Shown: positions 24,801 to 33,036, counted from the first letter of the stretch. The stretch is DNA of 33,356 bases from Baffinella frigidus (GCA_026770585.1 MU647346.1:1-33356), one strand, 5' to 3'. The notes: generated by a model from the sequence alone, not told the origin. Numbers and translations: made by a program.

Positions 24801-25924
24801 CAGCCGAGCCGGGCGGCAGTGTCTCGTCTGCCTGTCACCTCTCATTCTTGGCAAGCCCACTCGAGGCTAGAAGTGTGACTTTTTTCAAACAGGGATTCGT
24901 TTACAAGTGAAGAAAAAAAGAGGTGTGTAGTAATTTTCAAACAAATGGGGGCGTTTGGTCACGTTGCGGGCGGAATTCCGCCCGCAACGTGACCACGCCT
25001 GCCCGTGACTGGTACTAAATTTAACCACCCCAGATTTAAACTAGTCCAATTTCTAGGCTCGAGTGGGCCATTGGAGGCATTAGCGGCATTGGGGGCATTG
25101 GAGTCTTGGTTGGCGAGCAGCCTCGCCGGGACGAGGCGCTCGCCTACCGGGGAGGTCACCAGGCCTCACCATACGGGGTCTGAGGCGTGTGGTGGCGCTG
25201 ATGGGAGGGTGGCGATTTGCAGGAGCTGCAAGAGCACTTCAAGGCTGCCGAGGATGTTGTTGGCGCCATGGACCGCAAAGGTGTGCTCCTCAAACTCCAA
25301 CCCTCAACCATCAACCCTGGACCCCCAACCCTCAACCCTCAACCCTCAAACCTCAACCCTCAACCCTCAACAGTAAGCCCTCAACCCTGTGCTGCCCGCC
25401 CACATCGCTTGTTTCCTGGAAGCCCCCGCCTTTCTCCTGCTTGAGACTCTCGGGGTACGCGGTGCCACACAGTACAGCGAACACCGAGAGCGCGGTGCCG
25501 CACACCACAGCGCATTCGGGGAGCTGTTTGCAAACAGTCGCCGGTGATGCTGCTGCTTTTCGGCGGCTCTGACCATGCATGCTCCTGGGGGAATGTAGGT
25601 ATGTTCCGGGACCCAATCGAGAGACGAAGCAAGCGAGAATTGCAAGAGGAGCTTGGCGAACAGGCAGACGCCGACTCTGGCGACGAGTCGGACATGTCGC
25701 ACGGCACCGGGTCGTCTTCGGACGGCAGCGGCTCGTCTTCTTCTTCTTCTTCGGTCGCGGAGAGTGCCGCGGTCGAGGAGAAGTGGGCCAACGACCCCTA
25801 CTATAAGGTGCCCTCCCCGTCTCCCTCTACTATCATAGATGCGGTGCCCTCCCCGCCTCGCTTCTACTCGACGGTGTCCTTCTCGCCTCGTTCTCCTCCT
25901 CCCTCTACTTCCTGCAACTCCTGA
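21837..25924 (+). CDS. Candidate coiled-coil protein with acidic Ser-rich tail (partial exons)
   Basis: Likely exons: 21837-21959 (VELPSGRKQSVPLAWVAEVP then Ala/Pro/Glu repeats), 22249 to about 22370 (VPAGVDPEKFAAIGKRRRVK and a Lys/Arg-rich stretch), 23864-24043 (RQEEEALAAVAESARRLSDK then KQMFERKAEARRQAL, a clear coiled coil), 25223-25280 (ELQEHFKAAEDVVGAMDRK) and 25599-25924. The last reads MFRDPIERRSKRELQEELGE, an Asp/Ser-rich tract with poly-Ser, EEKWANDPYYK and a stop. All have AG acceptors. The 25280/25599 junction agrees in phase (1), 21959/22249 is phase 0, and 24043/25223 is phase 0. A further possible exon is 22121-22210 (LMWGTPSVLRFRSTGDFFKL). I recognise no family; a structural or nuclear coiled-coil protein would fit. 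Whether all exons belong to one gene is unproven. The 5' end may lie in the gap or in the 20.8-kb ORF. Confidence 0.38.
22372..22449. mobile_element. Small foldback element with G/C-run ends
   Basis: C-run and G-run ends enclose ggaaattcacaggtgaattt, itself containing the 18-bp palindrome aaattcacaggtgaattt, and then aaaatccacctgtgaatttt. Confidence 0.75.
22541..22574. repeat. Perfect 15-bp hairpin
   Basis: caacgttgatggagg and cctccatcaacgttg with a 4-base loop (tcgt). It is unmatched elsewhere in the window. Confidence 0.8.
22984..23130. mobile_element. Double-nested foldback (hairpin family G)
   Basis: The outer arms gtattttccgaaaatacgat and atcgtattttcggaaaatac are inverted. The inner arms gcaacgaaaattactacac and gtgtagtaattttcgttg are also inverted. 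The inner word recurs in hairpins at 24061 and 31595. Confidence 0.85.
23343..23517. mobile_element. Long foldback element
   Basis: agagcgtttgcggtaattgt and acaattaccgcaaacgctct are inverted, continuing through ggacgtgcggttttccggtt and its partner with direct ccggaaaa repeats. Arms are about 65 bp with few mismatches. Confidence 0.88.
23635..23852 (+). repeat. Heptamer minisatellite (GGATTCG)
   Basis: About 30 copies of a 7-bp unit, mostly gggattc with occasional aggattc variants, end about 11 bp before a coiled-coil exon candidate. Frames reading GFGIRDSGFGIRDS across it are artefacts of the repeat. Confidence 0.95.
24061..24180. mobile_element. Hairpin family G, copy 2
   Basis: gggaacaagtatttttcttt at the left and aaagaaaaatacttgttccc at the right are a perfect inverted pair. 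The interior contains ggaaattactacaca. It begins 18 bp after the candidate exon end at 24043. Confidence 0.88.
24271..24401. mobile_element. Foldback family H, copy 1
   Basis: ccaccaaccctcacaacttg and caagactgtgagggttggtgg are inverted, followed by ggcaaatcg and cgatttgcc. The interior has aggaatccgacggccttcaa. Confidence 0.85.
24454..24641. mobile_element. Foldback family H, copy 2
   Basis: ccaccaaccctctcggtttg at the left and aaaccgtgagggctggtgg at the right, with the interior gtcggattccgacgtcctt and aaaactcccaaaactt. It has the same ends as copy 1, about 50 bp away, with a longer centre. Confidence 0.83.
24956..24995. repeat. Perfect 40-bp palindrome
   Basis: A gapless palindrome centred on ggaattcc: the left half is tggtcacgttgcgggcggaa and the right half is its exact complement. 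There is no loop, unlike the other foldbacks. Confidence 0.9.
25298..25388 (+). repeat. Short CCCTCAA heptamer tract
   Basis: About twelve units of cctcaac/ccctcaa variants lie within the candidate intron between 25280 and 25599. They are related to variants in the 3.9-7.6 kb array. Confidence 0.85.
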
Positions 25925-25990
25925 GACAGCATCATCTCCGAATCACTCGCGCCTTCAGAGCAACGCGCGCTTTTCAGAAGGACTTTACTT

Positions 25991-26121
25991 TCGGACCAAG
26001 ACAGAATCTGTCCCGCTATCTTAGGCTCCCAACGCGGAAGGTAAGGGTGTATATGCTATTTTAGGCATCAAATGATGCTATCTTACGCCTTTTTATTAGG
26101 ACAGATTCTGGTATGGTCCGA
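25991..26121. mobile_element. Foldback element
   Basis: tcggaccaagacagaatctg and cagattctggtatggtccga are inverted. The centre holds ctatcttaggc, ctattttaggc and ctatcttacgcc words. It lies just downstream of the stop at 25924. Confidence 0.8.
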
Positions 26122-26470
26122 GATGAAGCTGCCGCCCGATCTTGGTTCCCCGCCAGTGTTCTGAGGCAAGATGTTGACCTGCGTGGCGTGTGGCGGCAGG
26201 GCAAGGTCGAGCGCGCGACCGGAACGTTCATGCATGGCTGAGGCGCAACCCTCTTCATCAATGCTGAGGAGCAACGCTGCAGACGTCTGGCTCAACGGTT
26301 GCCAGCGCGTCTCTCGAGGACAGACCGTCTCTCGCGTGGCGCGCGCTTGCTCTCCCCACACGATTGGTACACAGCGATTCAGCAACCGTTTCTATGCTCA
26401 CAAATGTACTTTCTCGGGCACCTCTTTGCCCAAGCTCGCGCGTGCCTGGTCACCTCCCAAGCGCCCCTCA
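26122..26470 (-). other. Unassigned stretch with an open minus frame
   Basis: A minus frame (26385-26083) reads ALLLSIDEEGCASAMHERSG and DLALPPHATQVNILPQNTGG. It looks fairly protein-like but overlaps the 25991 foldback at its end and has no recognisable domain. The plus frame over the same bases is less convincing. No call is made. Confidence 0.2.
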
Positions 26471-26591
26471 CAGAGCCACCTCGCTCATAATAAAGCGCCC
26501 CCCTCTAGCCAGACCCTACAGTAGGCCTACGCCTAGGTCCCTACAATGGTCCCAGGGGGGGGCGGTTTCTTATGAGCGAGACACCCCTGTA
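26471..26591. mobile_element. MITE family A, copy 10
   Basis: The left end has decayed (gccacctcgctcataataaa) and the right end is nearly intact (ttatgagcgagacacccctgta). The core is taggcctacgcctagg. Confidence 0.82.
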
Positions 26592-26725
26592 GTTTCTTCC
26601 GCGCGAGTTGTGCGATGTGCATGAGTCTCGTGAGTCTGGTCAGTCTCCGCTCTTGCCCGCCGCGACGCGTACCTGCTCCATCGTTCGATCTCGGTCAGCA
26701 TCCGATCAGATTAAACCAGATCGTC

Positions 26726-26842
26726 GGATGGGATGAGATGAGATGAGATGAGATGAGATGAGATGAGATGAGATGAGATGAGATGAGATGATGTCAGATG
26801 AAAATGAGATAAGATGAGATGTGATGAGATGAGATGAGATGA
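26726..26842 (+). repeat. GATGA pentamer microsatellite
   Basis: About twenty copies of gatga with a short interruption (gtcagatgaaaatgagataa). It abuts the proposed stop codon of the transporter gene, so it would lie at the start of that gene's 3' UTR. Confidence 0.95.
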
Positions 26843-26843
26843 A

Positions 26844-29800
26844 TCAGAGGCCCCGATCCGCGAGGCTCTCTCTTGCCCCCTTCTCGCGCCAGCCGTCCCC
26901 GCGGCCATTCGACGAGGATGCGGAGGCCAAGAGCGAGCGAGCGAGAGCGAGCGAGCAAGATCGAGCAAGAGCGAGCGAGCGAGAGAGAGAGAGATAGAGA
27001 GATCGCGAGCGAGCGAGAGGGAGGCACACGCGACAGAGAGGAGGCACGGGCAGGAGGTGGGGCAATGAGGCACGCGGCGAAGATGCGAAGGGGAGAGAGG
27101 TGGGGCACACGACCTGGGAGTAGAGCAGGGAGCCAGCAGACGCGAGGGCTATGCCGGCAGCACTCAGAGGCGAGATCTCGTTGCCGAACTGGAGCCACCC
27201 AGCCACGCACATCACTGGTCGCCGCAGCGAGTTGCACACCTGATCGAGGGCATCCCCGCCTCGAGCCCGTCATGATCAGTCAACTCCCGTGAGACTCACC
27301 GCGTGTCTGCGAGAGCTGTCCGGGGTCAAGACATACATCTCAGGGGGGTTCAGTTGGATTCTCAGGGGGGTTCGGTTGGATTCTCAGGGGGGTTCAGTTG
27401 GATTCAGAATTGGATCCTCGCGCGTGCCCCACTCTCCACGAGCGTCTGCAGATGCCTCGACTGGCAGGTCTTCCACCAAGGAGACCTCCCCCACGCATGC
27501 CCGAGTGCAGCACCACTTCTCGATTGTGTGCGTGTCACGGCGAGAGGTTGCAAGGGCATCGATAAGAAGAAGCGAGTCGCTCGAGGTGGGAGCGGGCAGG
27601 GACACGGGCGGGCACTGACCGAGTGGGTGACTGTCGTGACGCGCCCGAGAACTATCCACGAAAGCTGCCCACCAGGGTTCGATATGTCAGTGCGGGGTTG
27701 GAGGGTCGGTGCGCACAGTGAAACAGTCGCGGGTGCGTCTAAGCAGGAGGGGGGCTGCAGCAAGGGAGGCTGACTGGCGGGCTGCGTTGGGGATGGTGTG
27801 TGTGTGAGAGAGACAAAGCGAGAAAGAGAGGGAGAGCGTGAGCGCGAGAGGGAGAGAGGGAGAGAGAGAGAGAGGGCGAGAGAGCGAGAAATGACACGCG
27901 AGAGAGCTCTCTCGGAAGGGTGGGGGGGACCTGCAGGTACATCCAGAAGGTGATTCCATTGACGAGGAGCATCAAGCCGTAGCCTGGTTCGAGCACACGC
28001 CGCGCCAGGGGCAGTGCCGTCCTGCCGCCATGCCCCACCGTCATACTCCCCGTTGACACGCACCGCCCTGCCCAGCCCAGCCACCGTGCCGGGTGGGGGG
28101 CACGGGGGGGCGGCGGGGAGGGGCGCGGGGAGGGGCGCGGGGAGGGGCGCGGGGAGGGGCGCGGGGAGGGGCGCGGGGAGGGGCGCGCGGCACGCACGCG
28201 GGGATCAGGACGGCAGACGGATGGGAAAGAGGCACATTGGAGGCAGGGAGGCGCTGGTGGGGCGCAGGAGGGAGGGGCGGGTGGAGTAGATGGGAGGGTG
28301 GTGGGGGCGCACGAGAGGGAGCCGATCGTCACACGCCCCGTCACCCACCCCGCCCAGCCCGGCCCAGCCACCGTGCCGCCAGGGGTGGGGCGCGGGCAGG
28401 GGCGCGCGGTACGCACGCAGAGAAGAGCAGGAAGGCTGCCTGACGGGAGACAGGGCGAGGCAGCCAGGGCGCGCGGGAGAAGGGCGCGCGCCTGCAAGAG
28501 GGATGGGCAGGTGGGGCGCAAGAGGGAGGGACGGGTGGAGGGGGATTGGGGGGGGGGGCGCACGAGAGGGAGCCGAGCGGGGCAGCCAGAAGCAGGAGTC
28601 CCGCTTGCATCATCGCTCCTAGGTACGACACCTGCTCCCCCACACCAGAGAGCACCCCACCCAAGCCTTGGCGTCACTAGCCAGACAGCCCCGTTGTCCA
28701 GAGAGCGAGCGTCTTTCTCTCTCGTCGCTCCCCAGAAGGTATCGTGCGCCGTGGGTTCTGGATCAGGGTTTAGCAGGGTAGTTGGGAGGAGGGCTGCAGT
28801 GCAGCCCTCCTCACACTCGTGCAAGACGCATCACTTCATCTCGCAAGATAACTGAATCAGTTCCTTTTCAATAGGAGGTTGGATAGGAGAAATTGGTAAG
28901 GGCATAGTGAATTCAATTAGGCTGCCTAATTAAATGAAAACGCTAATCAGGGAACTGATTCAGTTATCTTTCGAGATGAACGTGTGGCATCACCCATGCG
29001 AGCGATGCGAGAGAGACGAGAGCGGCGAGAAAGAGAAGAGAGCGGCGAGGGTGGAGAGGGAGGCAGACCTGAAAGAAGAGGTTGAAGTTGTCCACCTGCT
29101 CCGCGATAGACACCAACACTGTCAGTCACTGTCTGCTACACGATCGTCAGTCACTGTCAGAGCCTGCCACCTCCAACACAATCCAGGGCCCACCACACAC
29201 CTCGCCTACGCCCTTACCCACAACCCCTGACCCCTAACCCCCAACCCCCAACCCCTGAAACCTGAACCCTACACCCTGAATCAAAACCTTTGAACCCAAA
29301 CCCTTACCGTCAAACCTAAATCATAAACTCCAAACCCTGCGCCCTAAAATCAAATGTTCAAATCCAGACCCTACACCCTTACACCCTACACCCTACACGT
29401 AATCAATGAATCCTGAACCCTAGGCCCTAACTCTAGATCCTAAACCCTAGACTTGACGCCCCAACCCTACGCCCAGAACCCTACACCACGAACTCTCAAC
29501 CCCCAAACCGCGAACCCGACACCCTCAACCCTCAAACCTCAACCGTACAACCATCAAAAATACTCCTAAACCCTAAAAACCTGTTCCAAAAACAAAACTG
29601 GAACCTGAGCCCTGATCGGAAAAGCCATGACTCGAAACATTTAAATCTCCACCATACACCCTACTCATGCACTCCAAACCCCAAACCCTAAACCTCCGTC
29701 CCCACACCCCAAACCCTTTCCACACACCCTGAACCCTAAACAATATCCACACACGCTAAACCCTAATCGGGAAACCCTCATTACCCTACCCAACACCCTA

Positions 29801-32800
29801 AATCCCAAACTCTAAACCCTAAATCCTACACTCTGACACCCTACACCGTAAACCCTAGACCCTAGACCCTAGACCCTAGACCCCTGCACCCTAAACCTCA
29901 ACCGTAGCTGGTGGTGGCAAGGATCAGAGTGAGGCAGCGAAAATAAGAGGCGGCGGGGAGGGAGTGCTGGGTGGGTGGGGAGATATAGCGAGGGGGGGGG
30001 GGCGAGAGAGAGAGCTAGAGAGGGCGGGGGTGGCGCCGGGGGGGGAGACAGAGCGAGATAGAGAGAGAGAATGACATGGGAGGGGAGGGGGGGGGGGGAG
30101 AACCTCGTGGGACGCCTTGAGGCGCTTGGTGACGACGCCGCGCAGGGCAAACATGATGTTGCACACCTGCTTTCATGCATCACGCATCAGGGGGTCTGAC
30201 GCAAGACAGGGCGAGGCTGGCCGGCCGTCACACGCCCCGTCACACGCCCCGCCCAGCCCGGCCCAGCTACCGTGCCGCCAGGGGTGGGGCGCGGGCAGGG
30301 GCGCGCGGTACGCACGCAGAGCAGAGCAGGGCAGGAAGGCTGGCTGACAGGAGACAGTGCGAGGCAGCCAGGGCGCCCGGGAGAAGGGCGCGCGCCCGCA
30401 AGAGGGAGGGGCGGGTGGTGGGGGTCCCCCGAAACACGCGACGGTGTTCACCTGGGGGGAGGCACGGAGGCTCGGGGAGGAGGCACGGCACAACTTGTTC
30501 TCGGAAGATAACTGAATCACTTCCTTTTCAATAGGAGATTGAATAGGGGACATTACTTAAAGCATAGTAGATTTAATTGGGCCTCCTGACTAAATGAACC
30601 GGTCTAATACGGGAAGTGATTGCGTTATCTTTCGAGATGAAACTGATCTCTGCTCCGTGCGTCCTGGCACTTACTGTGCAGGCAGGCTGGCGACTGTGCT
30701 GCCACGCCTGTCGATCGAGTGCCAGAGACGGCACAAGGGGGCGGCGACAGGCAGGTTTGTCAGACAAGAGGGAGAGAAGGCGAGAGGGAGAGAGGGAGAG
30801 AGGGAGAGAGGGAGAGAGGGAGAGAGGGAGAGAGGGAGAGAGGGGTGCAGGGAGAGAGGGAGGGAGGAGCAGGAGGGAGGAGGATCGGACCACGACGATC
30901 GCGAGACCGGGGAGGTTGAAGTCAGAACTCTCGACGGAAGACAGCGCCGCTCCAAACACCACCTGCCGCCGGAAAGGAGGAAGCCTATCAGTTCACAAGA
31001 GATAAATACACCAAAACGCAACGTTTCAGATCGAGCTCGTCCGGCGCATGCCACATCGCTCGCCGCCTGGCTAGCCACCTGTGCTTGCCATGGGCGATGA
31101 TTGGTGAGGCGTGATGATACCCCTCGACGAAAGTCGGCAAGAAGCATCGGGGAGAGTTGGCGAGAAGAGCTGCCGATCAGCGAGCACCGCTCGGCTGGCA
31201 GAGGACTAGCTAGTCCGGCAGACCGCCAGAGATCAGGCCTCTCGCGGTTGGACATGCGATCGCGCGAGGCTTTCATAGGCTGACGGCCTGCAAATGGGGT
31301 AGTTAGGCATACGGTTGCCTAGGACCTCCTACCGTAGGCCGAGGGATCCTAGGACCAAAAAGTCTCGGCCTACGGTAGGAGGTCCTAGGCAATGCCGTAG
31401 GCCTAACTACCCGATTTTCAGGCCGTTACCCCATTAACGTGCATCAGACATGCCATGCCGCGAGACGGGTGGGATGTGCCGGGCCGGGTGTGGCCACAGG
31501 GGGTTAGGGTTTCGGGTTGACGATATAGGGCGTGTGGTTTATGGTTAAGGGTCCAGGGTTTGTCTAAGCCCACCGCGCTCGTGAAAGGCCATCCTTATCC
31601 GGGGAAAACAATTTTTCTTTTATTTGATGGCACCGAAAATCACTATACAAATGCTTTAATATTACCAATAAGAACGAATTTTGTAGTAATTTTCGTTGCA
31701 ATCAAATGAAAGAAAAATAGGTTTCCCCGGATAAACCCCGCCTCCCAGCGTCAGCCATGATTTAGAGATTGTGGTTTATGGTTTATGGTTCAGGGTTTAG
31801 GGTTTATCTATGGTTAAGGGTCTAGGGTTTGTCTATGGTTGAGGGTCTAGGGTTTACGGTGAAGGGTCTAGGGGTTATCTTTCGGAGGGGGCGCACCGGA
31901 AGGAGGGCGAGCATCGTGGGTTTTGGGTCCAGAGTCTAGGGTTTGGGGTTCAGGAGGGGGCTCATCCGGGGACATGATGAATCTAAAAGAAAATGGATCC
32001 CTATGTGTTCATGGGAGTTAGACGAAGGTTCATTAGGGCCCTAAGCAAATTTAATCAGGGCCATAATCCGGTTTGATAGTGCATTTCCTTTTACATTAAA
32101 CACGTCCCCGGACGAGGGCGCACCGGAAGGAGCGCAAGCATCATGGGCAGCGAAAGCTGCTCTGTCTTGAGCAGGACGGACGCGATGATCAGCGTGAAGA
32201 GCGGCTCCGTCGCTCGAAGCGTCATCACCAGAGATACCTGCACCCGTCACCCGTCACCGCCGTTTTCTCTGGATTCTTGTCATTTAAAACTAATAACTCC
32301 TAGGATTTACTACATCTATTTTTATTTATATGCCTCCATTTTTGGAACCCTCCTCCACCTGAACCCCCCCCCACACACACCACCGCCGCTAGAGCACACC
32401 CTGGCAATGGGCCTAATGTGAGGTGAGGCGAGGGGTCGCAGGTGGGATGCGGTGAGGAGTCTCAGGTGAGGTGAGGTGAGGGGTCTCAGGTGACGTGGGG
32501 AGAGAGAGAGAGTGTGTGTGTGAGAGAGAGAATGTGTGTGTGTGTGAGAGAGAGAGAGAGCCTGACATCACCACCAAACCTGCGCGTCACCTGAGACCCC
32601 TCTCAGGTGACGTGCGGTCACGTGACCGGGGCCTTTTCTGACCATCACACCTGCGCGTCGCCTACTTCACCACCATCCATGGACAAAGCAATCGCCTGAG
32701 CCGAGCCCTCGTGGATTCGTGGAGAGAGAGAGAGAGAGTGCAAGAGAGAGAGAGAGAGATGCGGGAGAGAGAGAGAGAGAGAGAGATGCGGGAGAGGAGG

Positions 32801-33036
32801 CGGGGGAGAACATGCATGAGGCCGAGCGCCGAGTTGAGAGTGATGAATCCCGCGGCGAATACAGCCGCGAGGAGCGCGGTGGTCTTGAGCTGATCACGGC
32901 TCTGGATCGGCGTGTACGGCACGAACCGCGCCACGCGGATGAGAAGGAAGCCGCAGAGCGACGAGATCGAGAGCTGCGAGAGGGTGAGCATCGACCAGTG
33001 CAGTCCGAGCTGCTTCGTCGTGTTCGTGCACACCAC
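26844..33036 (-). CDS. TPT-domain carrier (triose-phosphate/nucleotide-sugar translocator family), N-terminally partial
   Basis: Ten minus-strand exons: 33036-32812, 32237-32124, 30962-30891, 30166-30104, 29095-29069, 28631-28564, 28021-27931, 27664-27620, 27239-27114 and 26882-26844. All introns are GT-AG and every phase agrees; the sum is 870 nt (289 aa plus stop). The order and content match the TPT/EamA-like transporter fold: a helix with CTNTTKQLGLHWSML, then VSLVMTLRATEPLFTLIIA and SLPMMLALLP, then VVFGAALSSVESSDFNLPG, NIMFALRGVVTKRLK, VDNFNLFF, LVNGITFWMYLQLSWIVLG and RVTTVTHSVCNSLRRP. It closes with NEISPLSAAGIALASAG and SLLYSQ. The RVxxVTHSVxNxLxR stretch is a hallmark of plastid phosphate and Golgi sugar translocators. 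Substrate and membrane cannot be told, because the N terminus (with any transit peptide) lies beyond 33036. The donor of the third exon (30891, 30894 or 30897) and the last 13-codon exon are the least certain parts. Confidence 0.85.
26930..27060. repeat. GAGC/GAGA-rich low-complexity tract in last TPT intron
   Basis: gagcgagcgagagcgagcga and similar repeats fill much of the intron 27113-26883. Tracts of the same type occur at 27800-27895, 30775-30865, 32504-32560 and 32720-32795 in other introns of this gene, always purine-rich on plus, so pyrimidine-rich on the coding strand. Confidence 0.85.
27335..27402 (+). repeat. Tandem 24-bp repeat
   Basis: Three copies of a 24-bp unit (ctcaggggggttcagttgga plus ttct) with one or two differences each, within the TPT intron between exons 27239 and 27620. 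Confidence 0.85.
28060..28290. repeat. GC-rich duplicated block, unit 1, with 12-bp minisatellite
   Basis: Shares gcccagcccagccaccgtgc, ggcgcgcggcacgcacgc and ggaggggcgggtgga with the blocks at 28330 and 30225. It is expanded internally by about seven copies of ggggaggggcgc (28115-28190). It lies in the TPT intron 28563-28022. Confidence 0.8.
28330..28560. repeat. GC-rich duplicated block, unit 2
   Basis: cacgccccgtcaccc...ccaccgtgccgccaggggtg...gcgcgcggtacgcacgcag...gaggcagccagggcgc...gagaagggcgcgcgcc. Strongly similar to 30225-30430, with the same order of words. It lies in the same TPT intron as unit 1. Confidence 0.85.
28837..28978. mobile_element. Hairpin family J, copy 1
   Basis: catctcgcaagataactgaa and ttcagttatctttcgagatg are inverted, followed by tcagttcc and ggaactga. 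The interior has caataggaggttggatagg and taattaaatga. It sits in the TPT intron 29068-28632. Confidence 0.9.
29215..29905 (+). repeat. Degenerate telomere-like array inside a TPT intron
   Basis: About 690 bp of cctaaaccc-type heptamer variants, C-rich on plus. It lies between the 27-nt exon (29069-29095) and the exon at 30104-30166, so it is transcribed as intron if the gene model holds. Confidence 0.9.
30225..30430. repeat. GC-rich duplicated block, unit 3
   Basis: A copy of the 28330-28560 block (cacgccccgcccagcccggc, accgtgccgccaggggtgg, gcgcgcggtacgcacgcag, gaggcagccagggcgcccgg). It lies in the TPT intron 30890-30167. Confidence 0.85.
30500..30636. mobile_element. Hairpin family J, copy 2
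   Basis: ctcggaagataactgaatca and its partner tgattgcgttatctttcgag; interior caataggagattgaatagg and ctaaatga. It is the same family as 28837-28978. In both places the element follows a GC-rich block. Confidence 0.88.
31276..31433. mobile_element. MITE family D, copy 2
   Basis: TAGGCTGACGGCCTG at the left and CAGGCCGTTACCCCA at the right. The interior matches the copy at 17916 almost base for base, including ccgagggatcctaggacc. It lies in the TPT intron 32123-30963. Confidence 0.9.
31498..31570 (-). repeat. Telomere-like words, G-rich on plus
   Basis: ggggttagggtttcgggttg and following gtttatggttaagggtccag words, opposite in orientation to the 3.9-7.6 and 29.2-29.9 kb arrays. Confidence 0.75.
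31595..31734. mobile_element. Hairpin family G, copy 3
   Basis: ttatccggggaaaacaattt at the left and ggtttccccggataa at the right. The arms carry tttttcttttatttgatg and catcaaatgaaag-type partners, and the inner words accgaaaatcactata and tgtagtaattttcgt. Confidence 0.85.
31764..31950 (-). repeat. Degenerate telomere-like tract, G-rich on plus
   Basis: tggtttatggttcagggttt, agggtctagggtttgtctat and similar words, again in the orientation opposite to the array at 29.2-29.9 kb in the same gene. Confidence 0.82.
31961..32116. mobile_element. Foldback element ending next to a TPT splice donor
   Basis: ctcatccggggacatg and cacgtccccggacgag are inverted. The next arm parts are aatctaaaagaaaatgg and gcatttccttttacatt. 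The right end is 7 bp from the exon boundary at 32124. Confidence 0.8.
32411..32620. repeat. GGTGAGGTGAGG / CTCAGGTGA repeats with GA-GT microsatellite
   Basis: Tandem ggtgaggtgagg and gtctcaggtga words at 32415-32500 are followed by gagagaga/gtgtgtgt runs. The inverted counterpart tcacctgagacccctctcag lies at 32587-32606. Intron of the TPT gene. Confidence 0.75.

Noticed and set aside
26873-27292. 139-aa plus ORF rich in Arg/Glu
   Set aside because: It is a shadow of GAGC/GAGA simple repeats and of TPT exons on the opposite strand.
27739-28824. 361-codon minus ORF, Pro/Arg/Ser-rich
   Set aside because: Mostly low-complexity GC-rich intron and duplicated blocks. The only protein-like part (LVNGITFWMYLQ) is one TPT exon in that frame.
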